From Candidatus Margulisiibacteriota bacterium (lineage in GTDB: Bacteria > Margulisbacteria > WOR-1 > O2-12-FULL-45-9 > XYB2-FULL-48-7), in assembly GCA_018822365.1 (NCBI GenBank), contig JAHJKL010000073.1, positions 1 to 47,820 of the forward strand: 47,820 bases of DNA. Direction: 5' to 3'. The notes beneath the pieces are model-generated. The model saw nothing but the letters and a program-made list of their open reading frames with translations, ran no database searches and had not been told where the DNA came from. The stretch's first letter is position 1, and each line of letters starts with the position of its first letter. Positions 1 to 6,833 of this stretch are shown one piece after another. The position numbers and the translations under genes were made by a program.

Positions 1-55
1 GCTCATCGCAACTTTTCCAGATCGAACTATAGAGTTGTGATTTTTTTATTGCCAT
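1..55 (-). CDS. hsdM: Type I restriction-modification methylase subunit HsdM, first 18 codons only
   Basis: The window opens inside a minus-strand gene whose first residues read MAIKKSQLYSSIWKSCDE. This matches the very conserved start of type I restriction-modification N6-adenine methylase subunits (typically MAIKKSELYSSLW followed by SCDELRGGMD). The start ATG has its A at base 55; the gene runs off the left edge, so no catalytic motif (NPPF) is visible. No strong Shine-Dalgarno is seen. It follows the DUF6602 gene by 20 bases in the same direction, so the two are probably co-transcribed. The identification rests on 18 residues and is inferred, but this N-terminus is distinctive. Confidence 0.72.
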   Translation of the reverse strand, partial: MAIKKSQLYSSIWKSCDE

Positions 56-75
56 GGTTGAATATTGTTATACAT

Positions 76-816
76 TTATTTCTTATTAATGGCAGTAATA
101 TATGCCTTTAAATCAATTGCTGATACTGTACCCAATTTCTGAAGCTCTTCAAGTAAATTAAGAAAGAAGAAGATTAACGCCTCTTCTTTTGCGCTCTTCT
201 CAAACACATCTATTCCCTTTTCGTTTTTCTTAAACCAAAAGGCCGCATGATCCAATGAGCAACCGAAATGGATAAATCTTTTAGCGGATAGTTTTGAAAG
301 CTTATTTTTTAATGAGTCACTGCATTTCCCATCAATAGTCAATATCCCCGATAGGATGCCAAATGGCTCTTTAGGCTTATCGATTTTACCACCCGCATGG
401 ACAATTGGTGCAGTTGTACGCTTCAAATCACGAACGGACGCTGCTTTTATTGCGGCGTAACTGATATTAGCCATATTTAAGGTTGGCTTAACTTCCACGA
501 CCGCATAAACACTTTCAGCGGGGATATAAGTTGAGCCATTCCGCTTAAGAATAAAAGGCGAATAGTGGCGGTCGTAAATTACTATATCAATCTGCTGGCT
601 AACATGACCATCACAATCAATAATAAAAGCTCGATCTGCGCGATAACGACTGGGCAAGTAAGCTGAGAGCATATCAATCCATTCAAGTTCACTTGCGCTC
701 CCCTTTGCAACTGGGTGAGTCAATATTTTTCTGTTTAAAGTTAATTTTGATCGCATTTGCTCTTGCAACCCTAAGAATATATCTCTGATATTAATTCGTC
801 GTTTAGATTTCACCAT
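76..816 (-). CDS. DUF6602-family protein, nuclease-like
   Basis: 246 residues. The central block resembles the DUF6602 family: E43/E45, then QIDIVIYD with D77, then VVEVK with E108 and K110. The order E...D...ExK is that of PD-(D/E)xK nucleases, so a nuclease role is inferred, not proven. The start is taken as the ATG at 816, seven bases after a run of G residues that can act as a ribosome binding site; a TTG 15 bases upstream (831) is possible. The start overlaps the end of the nucleotidyltransferase gene (stop at 810-812), which points to translational coupling. It is AT-rich compared with the metabolic genes further right and sits between a nucleotidyltransferase and hsdM, a defence-island context. 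No signal peptide or membrane helix. Confidence 0.72.
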   Translation of the reverse strand: MVKSKRRINIRDIFLGLQEQMRSKLTLNRKILTHPVAKGSASELEWIDMLSAYLPSRYRADRAFIIDCDGHVSQQIDIVIYDRHYSPFILKRNGSTYIPAESVYAVVEVKPTLNMANISYAAIKAASVRDLKRTTAPIVHAGGKIDKPKEPFGILSGILTIDGKCSDSLKNKLSKLSAKRFIHFGCSLDHAAFWFKKNEKGIDVFEKSAKEEALIFFFLNLLEELQKLGTVSAIDLKAYITAINKK

Positions 817-1574
817 ATTATTCCCCCCCAATTCTGCCCTCTTCTGCTTTGTAAGGCTTGATTAGCAATAGTTTGTTTTTCTGTAGCATTTAACTCGTCC
901 GAAATAATATTATTTGTATTTGCAGGATCAACAAATCGAGCCAAAACAAAAGAATTTGAAAGATAATCTAAAACTTTCAATAGATTATCCCCGAGGCCGG
1001 AACGAGAATATTTTAATGATTCGATTACAATAAGCTCAAGATAGATGGAAGGGATATCAATATTATGATTTTTTCTCCATATTTTTGCGAGAACAATTTC
1101 GCCTATTCTGCCTGAATTTCTAACCATGCTAATATGGGCATCAACATTCGTTTTCGTCCTTTCTCTATTTGCCCTATTAACATATAGCCAGTGATCTTCC
1201 GTATTGCCACCAAGGTGAACTGCTGGGACCAAATCAACCTCAAAACCAGCATGATTAACATGGATTGAAACATTTTGCTTACGTATACCGAGATATCCAG
1301 CATTGTTCATTTTGTCATAAAGCATGTTATATATTTGCTGCAATGTCTGTTGCGTATCCGACTTCAATGATATAAATAGATCAATATCCGTTCCGCCATG
1401 TATTGCCGTCCCCTTAGCGTAAGACCCCGAATATTTAATTTCCCTTAATTGGCTACCTGCCCAGGCCTTGATAATTGGGGATATGGAATCATAAACAATT
1501 GAGGCTGGGTTAATTTGTCCAGCGGTTACATGGTATCTACTAATCAAAGATTGTAGATATTCATCTGGGGTCAT
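810..1574 (-). CDS. Nucleotidyltransferase of the OAS/CD-NTase/CCA-like fold
   Basis: 254 residues. The pol-beta type NTase signature is clear: GSYAKGT at residues 50-56, TDIDLF with metal-binding D63 and D65, and a third acidic residue D114 in EVDLVPA. This arrangement is shared by 2'-5' oligoadenylate synthases, CD-NTases and archaeal CCA-adding enzymes. Possible products are therefore a cyclic or linear nucleotide signal, or a nucleotide added to RNA or protein; the sequence alone does not decide. A good ribosome binding site (AAAGGA) precedes the ATG. The downstream DUF6602 gene overlaps its 3' end, suggesting a functional pair. I see no known CBASS effector such as a phospholipase or transmembrane protein, so calling it CBASS would be unsupported. 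Confidence 0.78.
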   Translation of the reverse strand: MTPDEYLQSLISRYHVTAGQINPASIVYDSISPIIKAWAGSQLREIKYSGSYAKGTAIHGGTDIDLFISLKSDTQQTLQQIYNMLYDKMNNAGYLGIRKQNVSIHVNHAGFEVDLVPAVHLGGNTEDHWLYVNRANRERTKTNVDAHISMVRNSGRIGEIVLAKIWRKNHNIDIPSIYLELIVIESLKYSRSGLGDNLLKVLDYLSNSFVLARFVDPANTNNIISDELNATEKQTIANQALQSRRGQNWGGIIW

Positions 1575-1604
1575 ATAAACATCCTTTTTTGTTAATTAAC
1601 ATAA

Positions 1605-2135
1605 TTATTTACTCAACGTCGCATATATTCCAACCGCGACAGCCGCGCCGGTAAGAACCTTGTACCAATTATCTTCCCAGAAATCAGGCTTACTCCCCAT
1701 CGTAATTTTATAAATGTCCGAAGTCGGAAGTCCGACGTCCGAGGTCGAAAAGCCAAGATAAGCTTTAGCCTCATCAATTGAACCGGCCTTCTTAACTTCC
1801 CAAGTATCCTTCTTCAAGTCATATTGTACAACATAAATCGGCTTTGGAGTCAGACCAACCACAATCTGCGGCTTATCAAGATAAGCGGAATAATTATTGG
1901 TTAGGAACCGCTGAAAGCCTTTTAGCGACTGTCCCTCGACCGAAACAACGCCTAGCAACGGCAACGAGACCTGCCCATCCGGGGCGACAGTCTGCCTGGT
2001 CTTTAGCTCCGGGTGATTGACCACCTCGAGCTCCAAAGTATCGTAGGGGCCAAGATGGTATTCGGAAGCAAATGACAGATTTCCAAGAACAATCAAATTA
2101 AGAACTATTAACGACACTGATACGATCTTTTTCAT
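1605..2135 (-). CDS. Polysaccharide export (Wza-like) periplasmic protein
   Basis: 176 residues. A signal peptide (MKKIVSVSLIV..., cleavage after about residue 23) is followed by the Poly_export domain: YHLGPYDTLELEV, then PDGQVSLPLLGVVSVEGQ, the classic start of Wza/BexD proteins (PF02563). Such proteins form or line the outer-membrane channel for capsule or exopolysaccharide. Only the first domain is present; the usual SLBB domains are missing, so it is short. The start at 2135 is fixed by the SD AGGAGGG seven bases upstream; an in-frame ATG at 2195 is encoded by a repeat and lacks an SD. Residues about 128-142 (TSDVGLPTSDIYK) are encoded by a dispersed repeat that occurs again in the DUF457 gene. 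A C-terminal hydrophobic stretch (VLTGAAVAVGIYATL) may be a membrane anchor. Confidence 0.8.
   Translation of the reverse strand: MKKIVSVSLIVLNLIVLGNLSFASEYHLGPYDTLELEVVNHPELKTRQTVAPDGQVSLPLLGVVSVEGQSLKGFQRFLTNNYSAYLDKPQIVVGLTPKPIYVVQYDLKKDTWEVKKAGSIDEAKAYLGFSTSDVGLPTSDIYKITMGSKPDFWEDNWYKVLTGAAVAVGIYATLSK
1715..1747. repeat. GTCCGAAGTC-type short repeat, copy 1, inside a coding region
   Basis: A run of near-tandem octamers (GTCCGAAG, GTCGGAAG, GTCCGACG, GTCCGAGG). It lies in frame inside the polysaccharide-export gene and encodes most of TSDVGLPTSDIYK on the minus strand. Copies 2-4 are at 3156-3189, 4128-4164 and 4562-4595. Confidence 0.8.
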
Positions 2136-2154
2136 ATATTCCCTCCTATTATTC

Positions 2155-2220
2155 AATAACCAATTACCAAGAGACAATAACCAAACAAAATTCAATTACC
2201 AAGAAACAAAAACCAAACAC
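2155..2220. repeat. CAATTACCAAGA/CAATAACCAAAC short repeat array
   Basis: Two imperfect units of roughly 30 bases, each of the form caattaccaagaRacaa-aaccaaac, lie between the four-helix-bundle gene and the polysaccharide-export gene. Related sequence is found inside the DUF457 gene (3824-3870) and at 6577-6620. The unit reads as SLFVWLLS-like hydrophobic peptide when translated. Confidence 0.65.
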
Positions 2221-2226
2221 TCGCTG

Positions 2227-2568
2227 CTATTCTGAACGGTTGATAATTGCCGAAAGAATTTTGATCAACTCTTTCGATTCCTTTAACAACGGCGCTATTT
2301 CCAGCCGTTTATAATCATTCGCTTCTTCAATCAAACATAGCCAATGATTAATTTCTTTGGCTTCACGCCTTGAGATTTTCATTCGCTGAAGAAAATCTTT
2401 TTTGCCGAGAGCATCATTAGCTTCCCGATAATTGGCCCCGACCGATCCAGCCGAGCCTACGGCCTGCCCGGTTAAGCGGTCGTTCATTGGATTTCTGGGC
2501 AGACTTTTGCATAGTCTTATTACGGATCGAGCAAAGTTTGTTGTTCTTTCTTCAAGGTCAAAAACCAT
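2227..2568 (-). CDS. Four-helix bundle protein (TIGR02436, 23S rRNA intervening-sequence type)
   Basis: 113 residues with the family pattern: an N-terminal [16 protein letters not shown] helix, [20 protein letters not shown] in the middle, and [18 protein letters not shown] in helix 3. Proteins of this family form pentameric helical bundles; some are encoded in insertions in 23S rRNA genes, and relatives (bAvd) assist retroelements. Their own function is unknown. The SD (GGGGGTG) precedes ATG 2568. The gene starts 49 bases inside the 3' end of the sigma region 4 gene in another frame, and a repeat array follows its stop, so it looks like a later insertion. A second member of the same family lies at 4146-4547. 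Confidence 0.85.
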   Translation of the reverse strand: MVFDLEERTTNFARSVIRLCKSLPRNPMNDRLTGQAVGSAGSVGANYREANDALGKKDFLQRMKISRREAKEINHWLCLIEEANDYKRLEIAPLLKESKELIKILSAIINRSE

Positions 2569-2789
2569 GTTTCACCCCCTTTTTTAATCCGGCTTGGATG
2601 TTTTAACTTTCTGAGCGCTTTTCTTTCAATTTGCCTGATCCTTTCCCGACACACACCAAAAACATCGCCGATCGCCTGCAATGTCATTTTGCGTCCATCT
2701 AATAATCCATAGCGCATTTCAATGACTTGTCTTTCCCTTTGGGATAAATAAACAAGAAGCTCCTTTTTAATCAATAAACTGTCAATCAT
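2520..2789 (-). CDS. Stand-alone sigma70 region 4 protein
   Basis: 89 residues. [16 protein letters not shown] is region 4.1 and [20 protein letters not shown] plus [11 protein letters not shown] is the region 4.2 helix-turn-helix that reads -35 boxes in RpoD-type sigma factors. Regions 1-3, including the core-binding region 2, are absent, so it cannot be a full sigma factor. It might be a remnant of an rpoD-like gene or a small regulator. The natural end of RpoD proteins is close to the HPSR motif; here the frame continues 22 residues into the start of the four-helix-bundle gene, which suggests the original stop was lost by insertion. The SD AGGAGATAG precedes the ATG. It begins 2 bases after the DUF457 gene ends, so they form one transcript. 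Confidence 0.75.
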   Translation of the reverse strand: MIDSLLIKKELLVYLSQRERQVIEMRYGLLDGRKMTLQAIGDVFGVCRERIRQIERKALRKLKHPSRIKKGGETWFLTLKKEQQTLLDP

Positions 2790-2791
2790 GA

Positions 2792-4123
2792 CTATCTCCT
2801 AATATAAACTTCGCCGGAAAAGAGAGGTCGGCCGGAAGCAAGTTTAAGTTTTAGCTCATCGATCCTGACGTTTAGTTCCTCAAGCTGGCTGGTTAATTCA
2901 GCTAGCCGCGTCCCCTGCTTCTCTGCCTCGGCCCTATCAACCAAAACTTCTTTTCCAAGAGCGGTCAAGCCACCATCGTCAAGAGCCGCTATCTCGCCCC
3001 GAATCCTTCTGGCCTGGGCATTTAACCGGGAAAGTTCCGCCAGATTCCGCCTGTTCTTCATTTCATATTCCTGCGTCAGCGCCAGCTTCTCGATCTGCCT
3101 CCGGGAAGCGTAGGTAAGAACTAAGTCGCGGCCTTTTTGTTCTATAGTTTTATAAACGTCCGATGTCCGAAGTCCTAGGTCCGAAGTCGTGGAAAAGTCG
3201 ATCGTCATATCTTCTGGAAGGTGGATTGTTCCAGAAACCAGGGCATTTTTGGGAATCTGGGCCAAAAGATAATCCCGACTTTTATCCCTAAACTCCCGCC
3301 GTTCAATTTTGATCGGTTGGTCTGTCTTTTTAACCCGGACATGCGAAGCGAAGATATCGGCGGCAAGTTCATCGCTTAAGGTATAAATATTCCCTTCAAA
3401 CAGAATAACCAGCCGCTGGTTGTTGACGTCAAGCACCTCTCCCCGACCAGCGATCGGCTCTTTGGTTTCATTTAAGACCCCTTTGAAATCGAGATAAGCG
3501 TGCGTCTTAAGGGTTTTAAACTCCTGGATCGCCGATCCGGGGGTCGCCAGAAGCCACCGCAAAGAGCTGGCTAAACCGAATTTGGATAAAGGGAACGCCA
3601 GGACCATCAAAATAACCAGGATGAAAAACACCAAAACTTCCGCTTTCGCCCCTGATTCCAACCTGAATTTTGGGTTTTTAGGGATAACATCCCGTCCGGG
3701 ATCGGGCCAAAACATCTGGGAACCGCGGGGATTGAACATATCAAGGATCAGATGAGACAAGTAACTAATACTGAACGAAGCAATCCATCTTGGAACTAAA
3801 TCCCAAGCTCCAAAGCCCAAATCACAAACAAAGCTCAATAACCAAACTATAAATAGAGACAAGAAACTAAATACTACTGAAAAAATAATCCAGCCGATGA
3901 GTGAATGCGTGACGGTCCGATGGCCGTATCGCCGCTCAAGCGGGCCGGAAATAAAAGAGAAGATCCGACCGATGGTGGAATTGGGATGGTCGATATCCGG
4001 CATGATCGATCCAATGACGGCAAACAAGATAATCGTCCAGTGCAGGCTCCACTGAACGCCAAAAATCGCCAAAACGATCAGCGTCAGGAAGATACCAAAG
4101 ATTCCATGGGTCGGCGCGAGCAT
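2792..4123 (-). CDS. DUF457/YdjM-type membrane-bound metal-dependent hydrolase
   Basis: 443 residues. The N-terminus has the family pattern: THGIFG, then [11 protein letters not shown] (metal-binding D and H residues), then [14 protein letters not shown], and [13 protein letters not shown], with about four to five membrane segments in the first 190 residues. Family members (PF04307, YdjM is SOS-regulated in E. coli) are assigned as membrane-bound hydrolases from their motifs. The C-terminal 220 residues are soluble and end in a predicted coiled coil (about 340-425), which is longer than usual. Residues about 86-100 and 311-325 are encoded by two different dispersed repeats. The ATG has no SD: immediately upstream lies the terminal inverted repeat of the inserted unit at 4128-4595, which may have removed the native leader. 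Confidence 0.75.
   Translation of the reverse strand: MLAPTHGIFGIFLTLIVLAIFGVQWSLHWTIILFAVIGSIMPDIDHPNSTIGRIFSFISGPLERRYGHRTVTHSLIGWIIFSVVFSFLSLFIVWLLSFVCDLGFGAWDLVPRWIASFSISYLSHLILDMFNPRGSQMFWPDPGRDVIPKNPKFRLESGAKAEVLVFFILVILMVLAFPLSKFGLASSLRWLLATPGSAIQEFKTLKTHAYLDFKGVLNETKEPIAGRGEVLDVNNQRLVILFEGNIYTLSDELAADIFASHVRVKKTDQPIKIERREFRDKSRDYLLAQIPKNALVSGTIHLPEDMTIDFSTTSDLGLRTSDVYKTIEQKGRDLVLTYASRRQIEKLALTQEYEMKNRRNLAELSRLNAQARRIRGEIAALDDGGLTALGKEVLVDRAEAEKQGTRLAELTSQLEELNVRIDELKLKLASGRPLFSGEVYIRR
3156..3189. repeat. GTCCGAAGTC-type short repeat, copy 2, inside a coding region
   Basis: Near-tandem octamers (GTCCGATG, GTCCGAAG, GTCCTAGG, GTCCGAAG). Read on the minus strand in the frame of the DUF457 gene it gives [13 protein letters not shown], almost the same peptide as copy 1 gives in the polysaccharide-export protein. 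Confidence 0.8.
3824..3870. repeat. Second repeat family inside the DUF457 gene
   Basis: AT-rich sequence with caataaccaaac and agagacaagaaac, related to the array at 2155-2220. In the reading frame it encodes the hydrophobic stretch [12 protein letters not shown], so it forms part of a membrane helix. Confidence 0.5.
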
Positions 4124-4127
4124 AAAA

Positions 4128-4595
4128 TGTCCGACGTCCGAAGTCCTAAGTCCGAAGCCCTAGGCTAGACGTCTTTCCTCCTTTATTCGTTTTTTGTAAA
4201 TATCTAATAAAACCATAAATAAGATTCTTGATTTTAACGATGTCATCGGAAAGCTTTCGAAAATATTCCTCCGATAAATACGCCTGATCTAAAGCGACAT
4301 AGAGATGCGATTGGACTTCGGACGCGGATCGTCTTGAGTAAATTAAAAACTTGATAAATTCTAAGTCCGACTGCGCATCAAATCCTTCGGCAATGTTAGC
4401 CATTATGGAAGCGGCCGCGCTTCTAATTTGATCTTTTAAGCGGAAATCTTTGTCAAAATTTCCCTTTGAGGTCAGAGCATAAATGCTTTTTGTTAATTCT
4501 CTGGCCTCATGCCAGGCTTTAATATCTTCAAATTTATCGATTTTCATAATTCCCATCCTTTGACTTCGGACATCGGACTTCCCCAACGTCGGACA
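4128..4595. mobile_element. 468-bp unit with 10-bp terminal inverted repeats carrying a four-helix-bundle gene
   Basis: The ends are TGTCCGACGT (4128-4137) and ACGTCGGACA (4586-4595), a perfect inverted pair. Inside each end lies more of the GTCCGAAG-type repeat, in opposite orientations (copy 3 at 4128-4164, copy 4 at 4562-4595). The only gene inside is the four-helix-bundle gene. The unit sits exactly between the stop of the recombinase-ATPase gene (4600) and the ATG of the DUF457 gene (4123). I see no target-site duplication and no transposase. That it is mobile is an inference from the ends and the gene's frequent scattered occurrence in other bacteria. Confidence 0.5.
4146..4547 (-). CDS. 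Four-helix bundle protein (TIGR02436), second copy
   Basis: 133 residues from the ATG at 4547, which has the SD AAGGA eight bases upstream (an ATG at 4586 lies in the repeat and has none). Family motifs: FEDIKAWHEARELTKSIY, FRLKDQIRSAAASIMANIAEGF, FIKFLIYSRRSASEVQSHLYVA, all typical of this group of small helical-bundle proteins of unknown role. It is only distantly similar to the copy at 2227-2568, so it is not a recent duplicate. Its last residues (SSLGLRT) and stop codon are encoded by the flanking repeat, so the repeat has replaced the native 3' end. Confidence 0.87.
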   Translation of the reverse strand: MKIDKFEDIKAWHEARELTKSIYALTSKGNFDKDFRLKDQIRSAAASIMANIAEGFDAQSDLEFIKFLIYSRRSASEVQSHLYVALDQAYLSEEYFRKLSDDIVKIKNLIYGFIRYLQKTNKGGKTSSLGLRT

Positions 4596-4599
4596 GTTG

Positions 4600-6054
4600 C
4601 TACTTCATTTTGAACATAAAAACCCGCACCGTCGCGAGCAAAGCAGTGCCGAAACCAGCCAGAATGTACCCCTCAAAGCTGTGCATACCAAGAGCCACAA
4701 ACCGGAACGCTATCACTATTCCCCAAAGAATGATGATCACGGGGGTCCAGTCGCGGAAATAAACCCCCGCTTCATGGTAAACCTCACGAATAACCTCCTT
4801 ATTGACCACCGGCCGGTGACTGACCTGATGGATCATGTCGACAATCGCGACCGGCAGATGGTTGGACAAAGAAAGTATCCTGGTCTCGAGCATCTCGTAA
4901 TCGGTAATGGAGAGATTCTGGGTCAAGTAACGGATCAACTCTTTGGCCGCCTCTTCGCTCAACGGTTTCAGGTCGATCCGTTTGAATTTCCACCAAACCG
5001 ATTTGAGCTTCGGTTTCGGCTCTTCGACCGCCGCCAGGATAGTAAACTTCTCGAGAAGTGTAAGAAAGTTCTCGATATCCGACGCTTTCAGGCTATCCAG
5101 GTTGTCGATAATCAGAATGGTTTTTTGAGCTTCAAGCGCACCGGTAATCTGGCCAACGATCTCCTTTGAAGAGGAACGGCCGAGCTTCTCTCCTGGACAA
5201 TTTAGCTTTTTATGTAATTGTTTGAGCAAGTCGCGCATCGGTGAAGGAGACGAGAAGTACAAGGCGCTGGGACCAAGCGCGTCGGTAATGTTTTTGAGAA
5301 GATGTGTTTTCCCGATCCCCACTTGGCCGGTTAAAAGAACCGACTGGCCTTTCTTAAGATGTCCCTTGATATCTTCAATTACCCCCTCTCGCCCAAAAGC
5401 AACTTCCGTTGGGCTGGGCAGGATCACCCCTTTGATGCCGGTTAGTGGTTTAGCGATCTTCGGTTTGGTTGGAAAGAGTTTGGCCAGAAGCTTCACCAGA
5501 ACCGGGCGAGTATCGACCTCTTCCGGAACGAGGTTAACTTTCGGCGGCTCTTTTGCCGCTTTAATATAGCGGCTGATCGATTCGGAGTCGGTAATCCCAA
5601 GAATGGCGGCCGCCCGGTCGATCGAGACCTCTTCCCGGCAGAGCCTGGCCGCGAAAGTGTGTCGGAGCATCTTGGCGTTAACCTTTTTGCCGATCCCGGC
5701 TTGGGCGGCATATTTGCGGATAAGGTGATCGACAGTTCGGGCAGAAAGTGCGTTGACCTCTCCTTTGGTGGTCGTAAACAACGCAGTGATTTGAGTATTC
5801 ACTCTAACCTTGGACCATTTGGCCAAAGCCTCAAAGAGCTGGTCATTTAATTGAATTTCCCTCCCCCTATTACCGGCAACCGCGAGTATCTTCTTTTCCC
5901 AATTAATTGAATCGGTTTTTAAGTTAACCAGCTCGTTGAGAAATATCCCGGTATTCAAAAAGAGGAGGATAATCGCCAGATCGCGAGTATCATCGATCGC
6001 GGACAATAGCGCGTTAATTTCGTTGGTCGTTAAGTATTCAACATTCCCTGGCAT
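4600..6054 (-). CDS. Degenerate tyrosine recombinase fused to AAA ATPase and C-terminal membrane helices
   Basis: 484 residues in three parts. Residues 1-170: tyrosine-recombinase catalytic fold (LTTNEINALLSAI, NTGIFLNELVNLK, MLRHTFAARL, ILGITDSESISRYIKAA). The first catalytic Arg of TGLRxSEL is F38, the HxLRH histidine is replaced (AKMLRH) and the LLGH histidine is lost; R131-H132 and Y163 remain. The N-terminal SAM-like arm-binding domain is absent. Residues about 215-430: P-loop ATPase with Walker A GQVGIGKT (243-250) and Walker B TILIID (312-317). Residues 436-454 and 463-478 are membrane helices. SD AGGGGTG before the ATG. A recombinase activity is unlikely; DNA binding coupled to a membrane ATPase is the inference. 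Genes around it carry repeats and an inverted-repeat unit. Confidence 0.8.
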   Translation of the reverse strand: MPGNVEYLTTNEINALLSAIDDTRDLAIILLFLNTGIFLNELVNLKTDSINWEKKILAVAGNRGREIQLNDQLFEALAKWSKVRVNTQITALFTTTKGEVNALSARTVDHLIRKYAAQAGIGKKVNAKMLRHTFAARLCREEVSIDRAAAILGITDSESISRYIKAAKEPPKVNLVPEEVDTRPVLVKLLAKLFPTKPKIAKPLTGIKGVILPSPTEVAFGREGVIEDIKGHLKKGQSVLLTGQVGIGKTHLLKNITDALGPSALYFSSPSPMRDLLKQLHKKLNCPGEKLGRSSSKEIVGQITGALEAQKTILIIDNLDSLKASDIENFLTLLEKFTILAAVEEPKPKLKSVWWKFKRIDLKPLSEEAAKELIRYLTQNLSITDYEMLETRILSLSNHLPVAIVDMIHQVSHRPVVNKEVIREVYHEAGVYFRDWTPVIIILWGIVIAFRFVALGMHSFEGYILAGFGTALLATVRVFMFKMK

Positions 6055-6553
6055 TGCTTATCACCCCTTGTTTAGTCCCGCTAAGGTAGAAAGCAAAATC
6101 CTTGCCAAAAGCTATTGGAACCAACTATTTCTTATAATATCAAGCTATTTTTACGGGATTATGCGAACTTTTCGGTCGATATGGCGAAATACCCCCAGGG
6201 ATATTGCCGACTTTCCGTCACTCTCCCACTCTTCTTGTCTTGTTCCCGGGGCGGGGGGGTTTTCAAAGCGGCTGGGGAGGGAAAGAGCGGGAGGGGAAGG
6301 CGACTCACTTAAGCCCGCCAATCCCCGCCAAAGGCGGGATTTAGGAGCGTTAGCTCTGCCGCGATAGCGGTGGCGGGCGGGAGCGGGAACTATAGGGGTT
6401 GGTTTGGCTTGTTATTAAATACGAGATACCGACGGTAAAAGATAAGCTGAAGGAAAAGATCGTGGTGTAATTATTATTGGGAAATTTAACAACTAATTGA
6501 GCGGCAAGAGTTATTGAGTGAGTGAACAAGGCTTCTTATTAGAGGTGGAATAA
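6055..6553. other. Intergenic region, about 500 bases
   Basis: No convincing complete gene. It holds the cloverleaf-like repeat at 6313-6378. At about 6406-6470 the plus strand reads VIKYEIPTVKDKLKEKIVV and then a stop, which looks like the charged tail of a lost gene but has no start. The rest is low-information AT-rich sequence. Confidence 0.4.
6313..6378. repeat. Cloverleaf-like GC-rich structured element
   Basis: An 8-bp outer stem GCCCGCCA (6313-6320) / TGGCGGGC (6371-6378) encloses three hairpins: CCCGCC-aaa-GGCGGG (6324-6338), GAGC-gtta-GCTC (6345-6356) and CCGC-gata-GCGG (6359-6370). It is tRNA-sized but has no tRNA conserved positions. Most likely a dispersed palindromic (REP-like) element or a small structured RNA. 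Confidence 0.6.
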
Positions 6554-6730
6554 ATGAGCCAGGAGAGAGTTTTGTTTGGCAACTTGGTGTTTGGCCCTTG
6601 TTTGGTAATTGTCTCTTGTTTCTTGCAGGTAGCAGCGCGCAAGGTAAAAATATATAGGGATGTTGCGATGTTAGCCGGTAGCTTGGTAGTTAAAGAATGG
6701 TTTAAAGATGAGCTCCTGGGCTGTTTTTAG
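6554..6730 (+). CDS. Possible small protein, 58 residues
   Basis: The frame starts with ATG after a good SD (GAGGTGG) and encodes 58 residues. It has a hydrophobic stretch (NLVFGPCLVIVSCFL) and a charged end (VVKEWFKDELLG). Part of the hydrophobic stretch is encoded by sequence related to the CAATTACCAAGA repeat family, so the frame may be chance coding over a repeat. No family recognised. Low confidence. Confidence 0.25.
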   Translation: MSQERVLFGNLVFGPCLVIVSCFLQVAARKVKIYRDVAMLAGSLVVKEWFKDELLGCF

Positions 6731-6833
6731 CATATGGTAGATCTTCAGTTTCAGGTCAGCCGTAGGTTTTAATGAAGTATCGTTTCACGTCTTAATTATA
6801 GCAGGTTTTAGGGATCAGGGCTGAAAACGCGCT

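Noticed and set aside
810-1574. CBASS operon
   Set aside because: The nucleotidyltransferase could be a CD-NTase, but none of the known CBASS effectors or Cap2/Cap3 partners is next to it; DUF6602 is not, to my knowledge, a proven CBASS effector.
3905-4168. Plus-strand frame opposite the start of the DUF457 gene
   Set aside because: Low-complexity charged product with no SD; antisense shadow that also runs into the repeat.
1715-4595. CRISPR array from the GTCCGAAG repeats
   Set aside because: The units are octamers without spacers, two copies lie inside genes and no cas gene is present.
4600-6054. An active integrase that would define a genomic island
   Set aside because: The first catalytic Arg and two His are missing and the arm-binding domain is absent, so strand exchange is unlikely. 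No att pair fits it.
6406-6470. Plus-strand VIKYEIPTVKDKLKEKIVV as a gene
   Set aside because: No start codon, no SD and no recognisable family; at most the tail of a lost gene.
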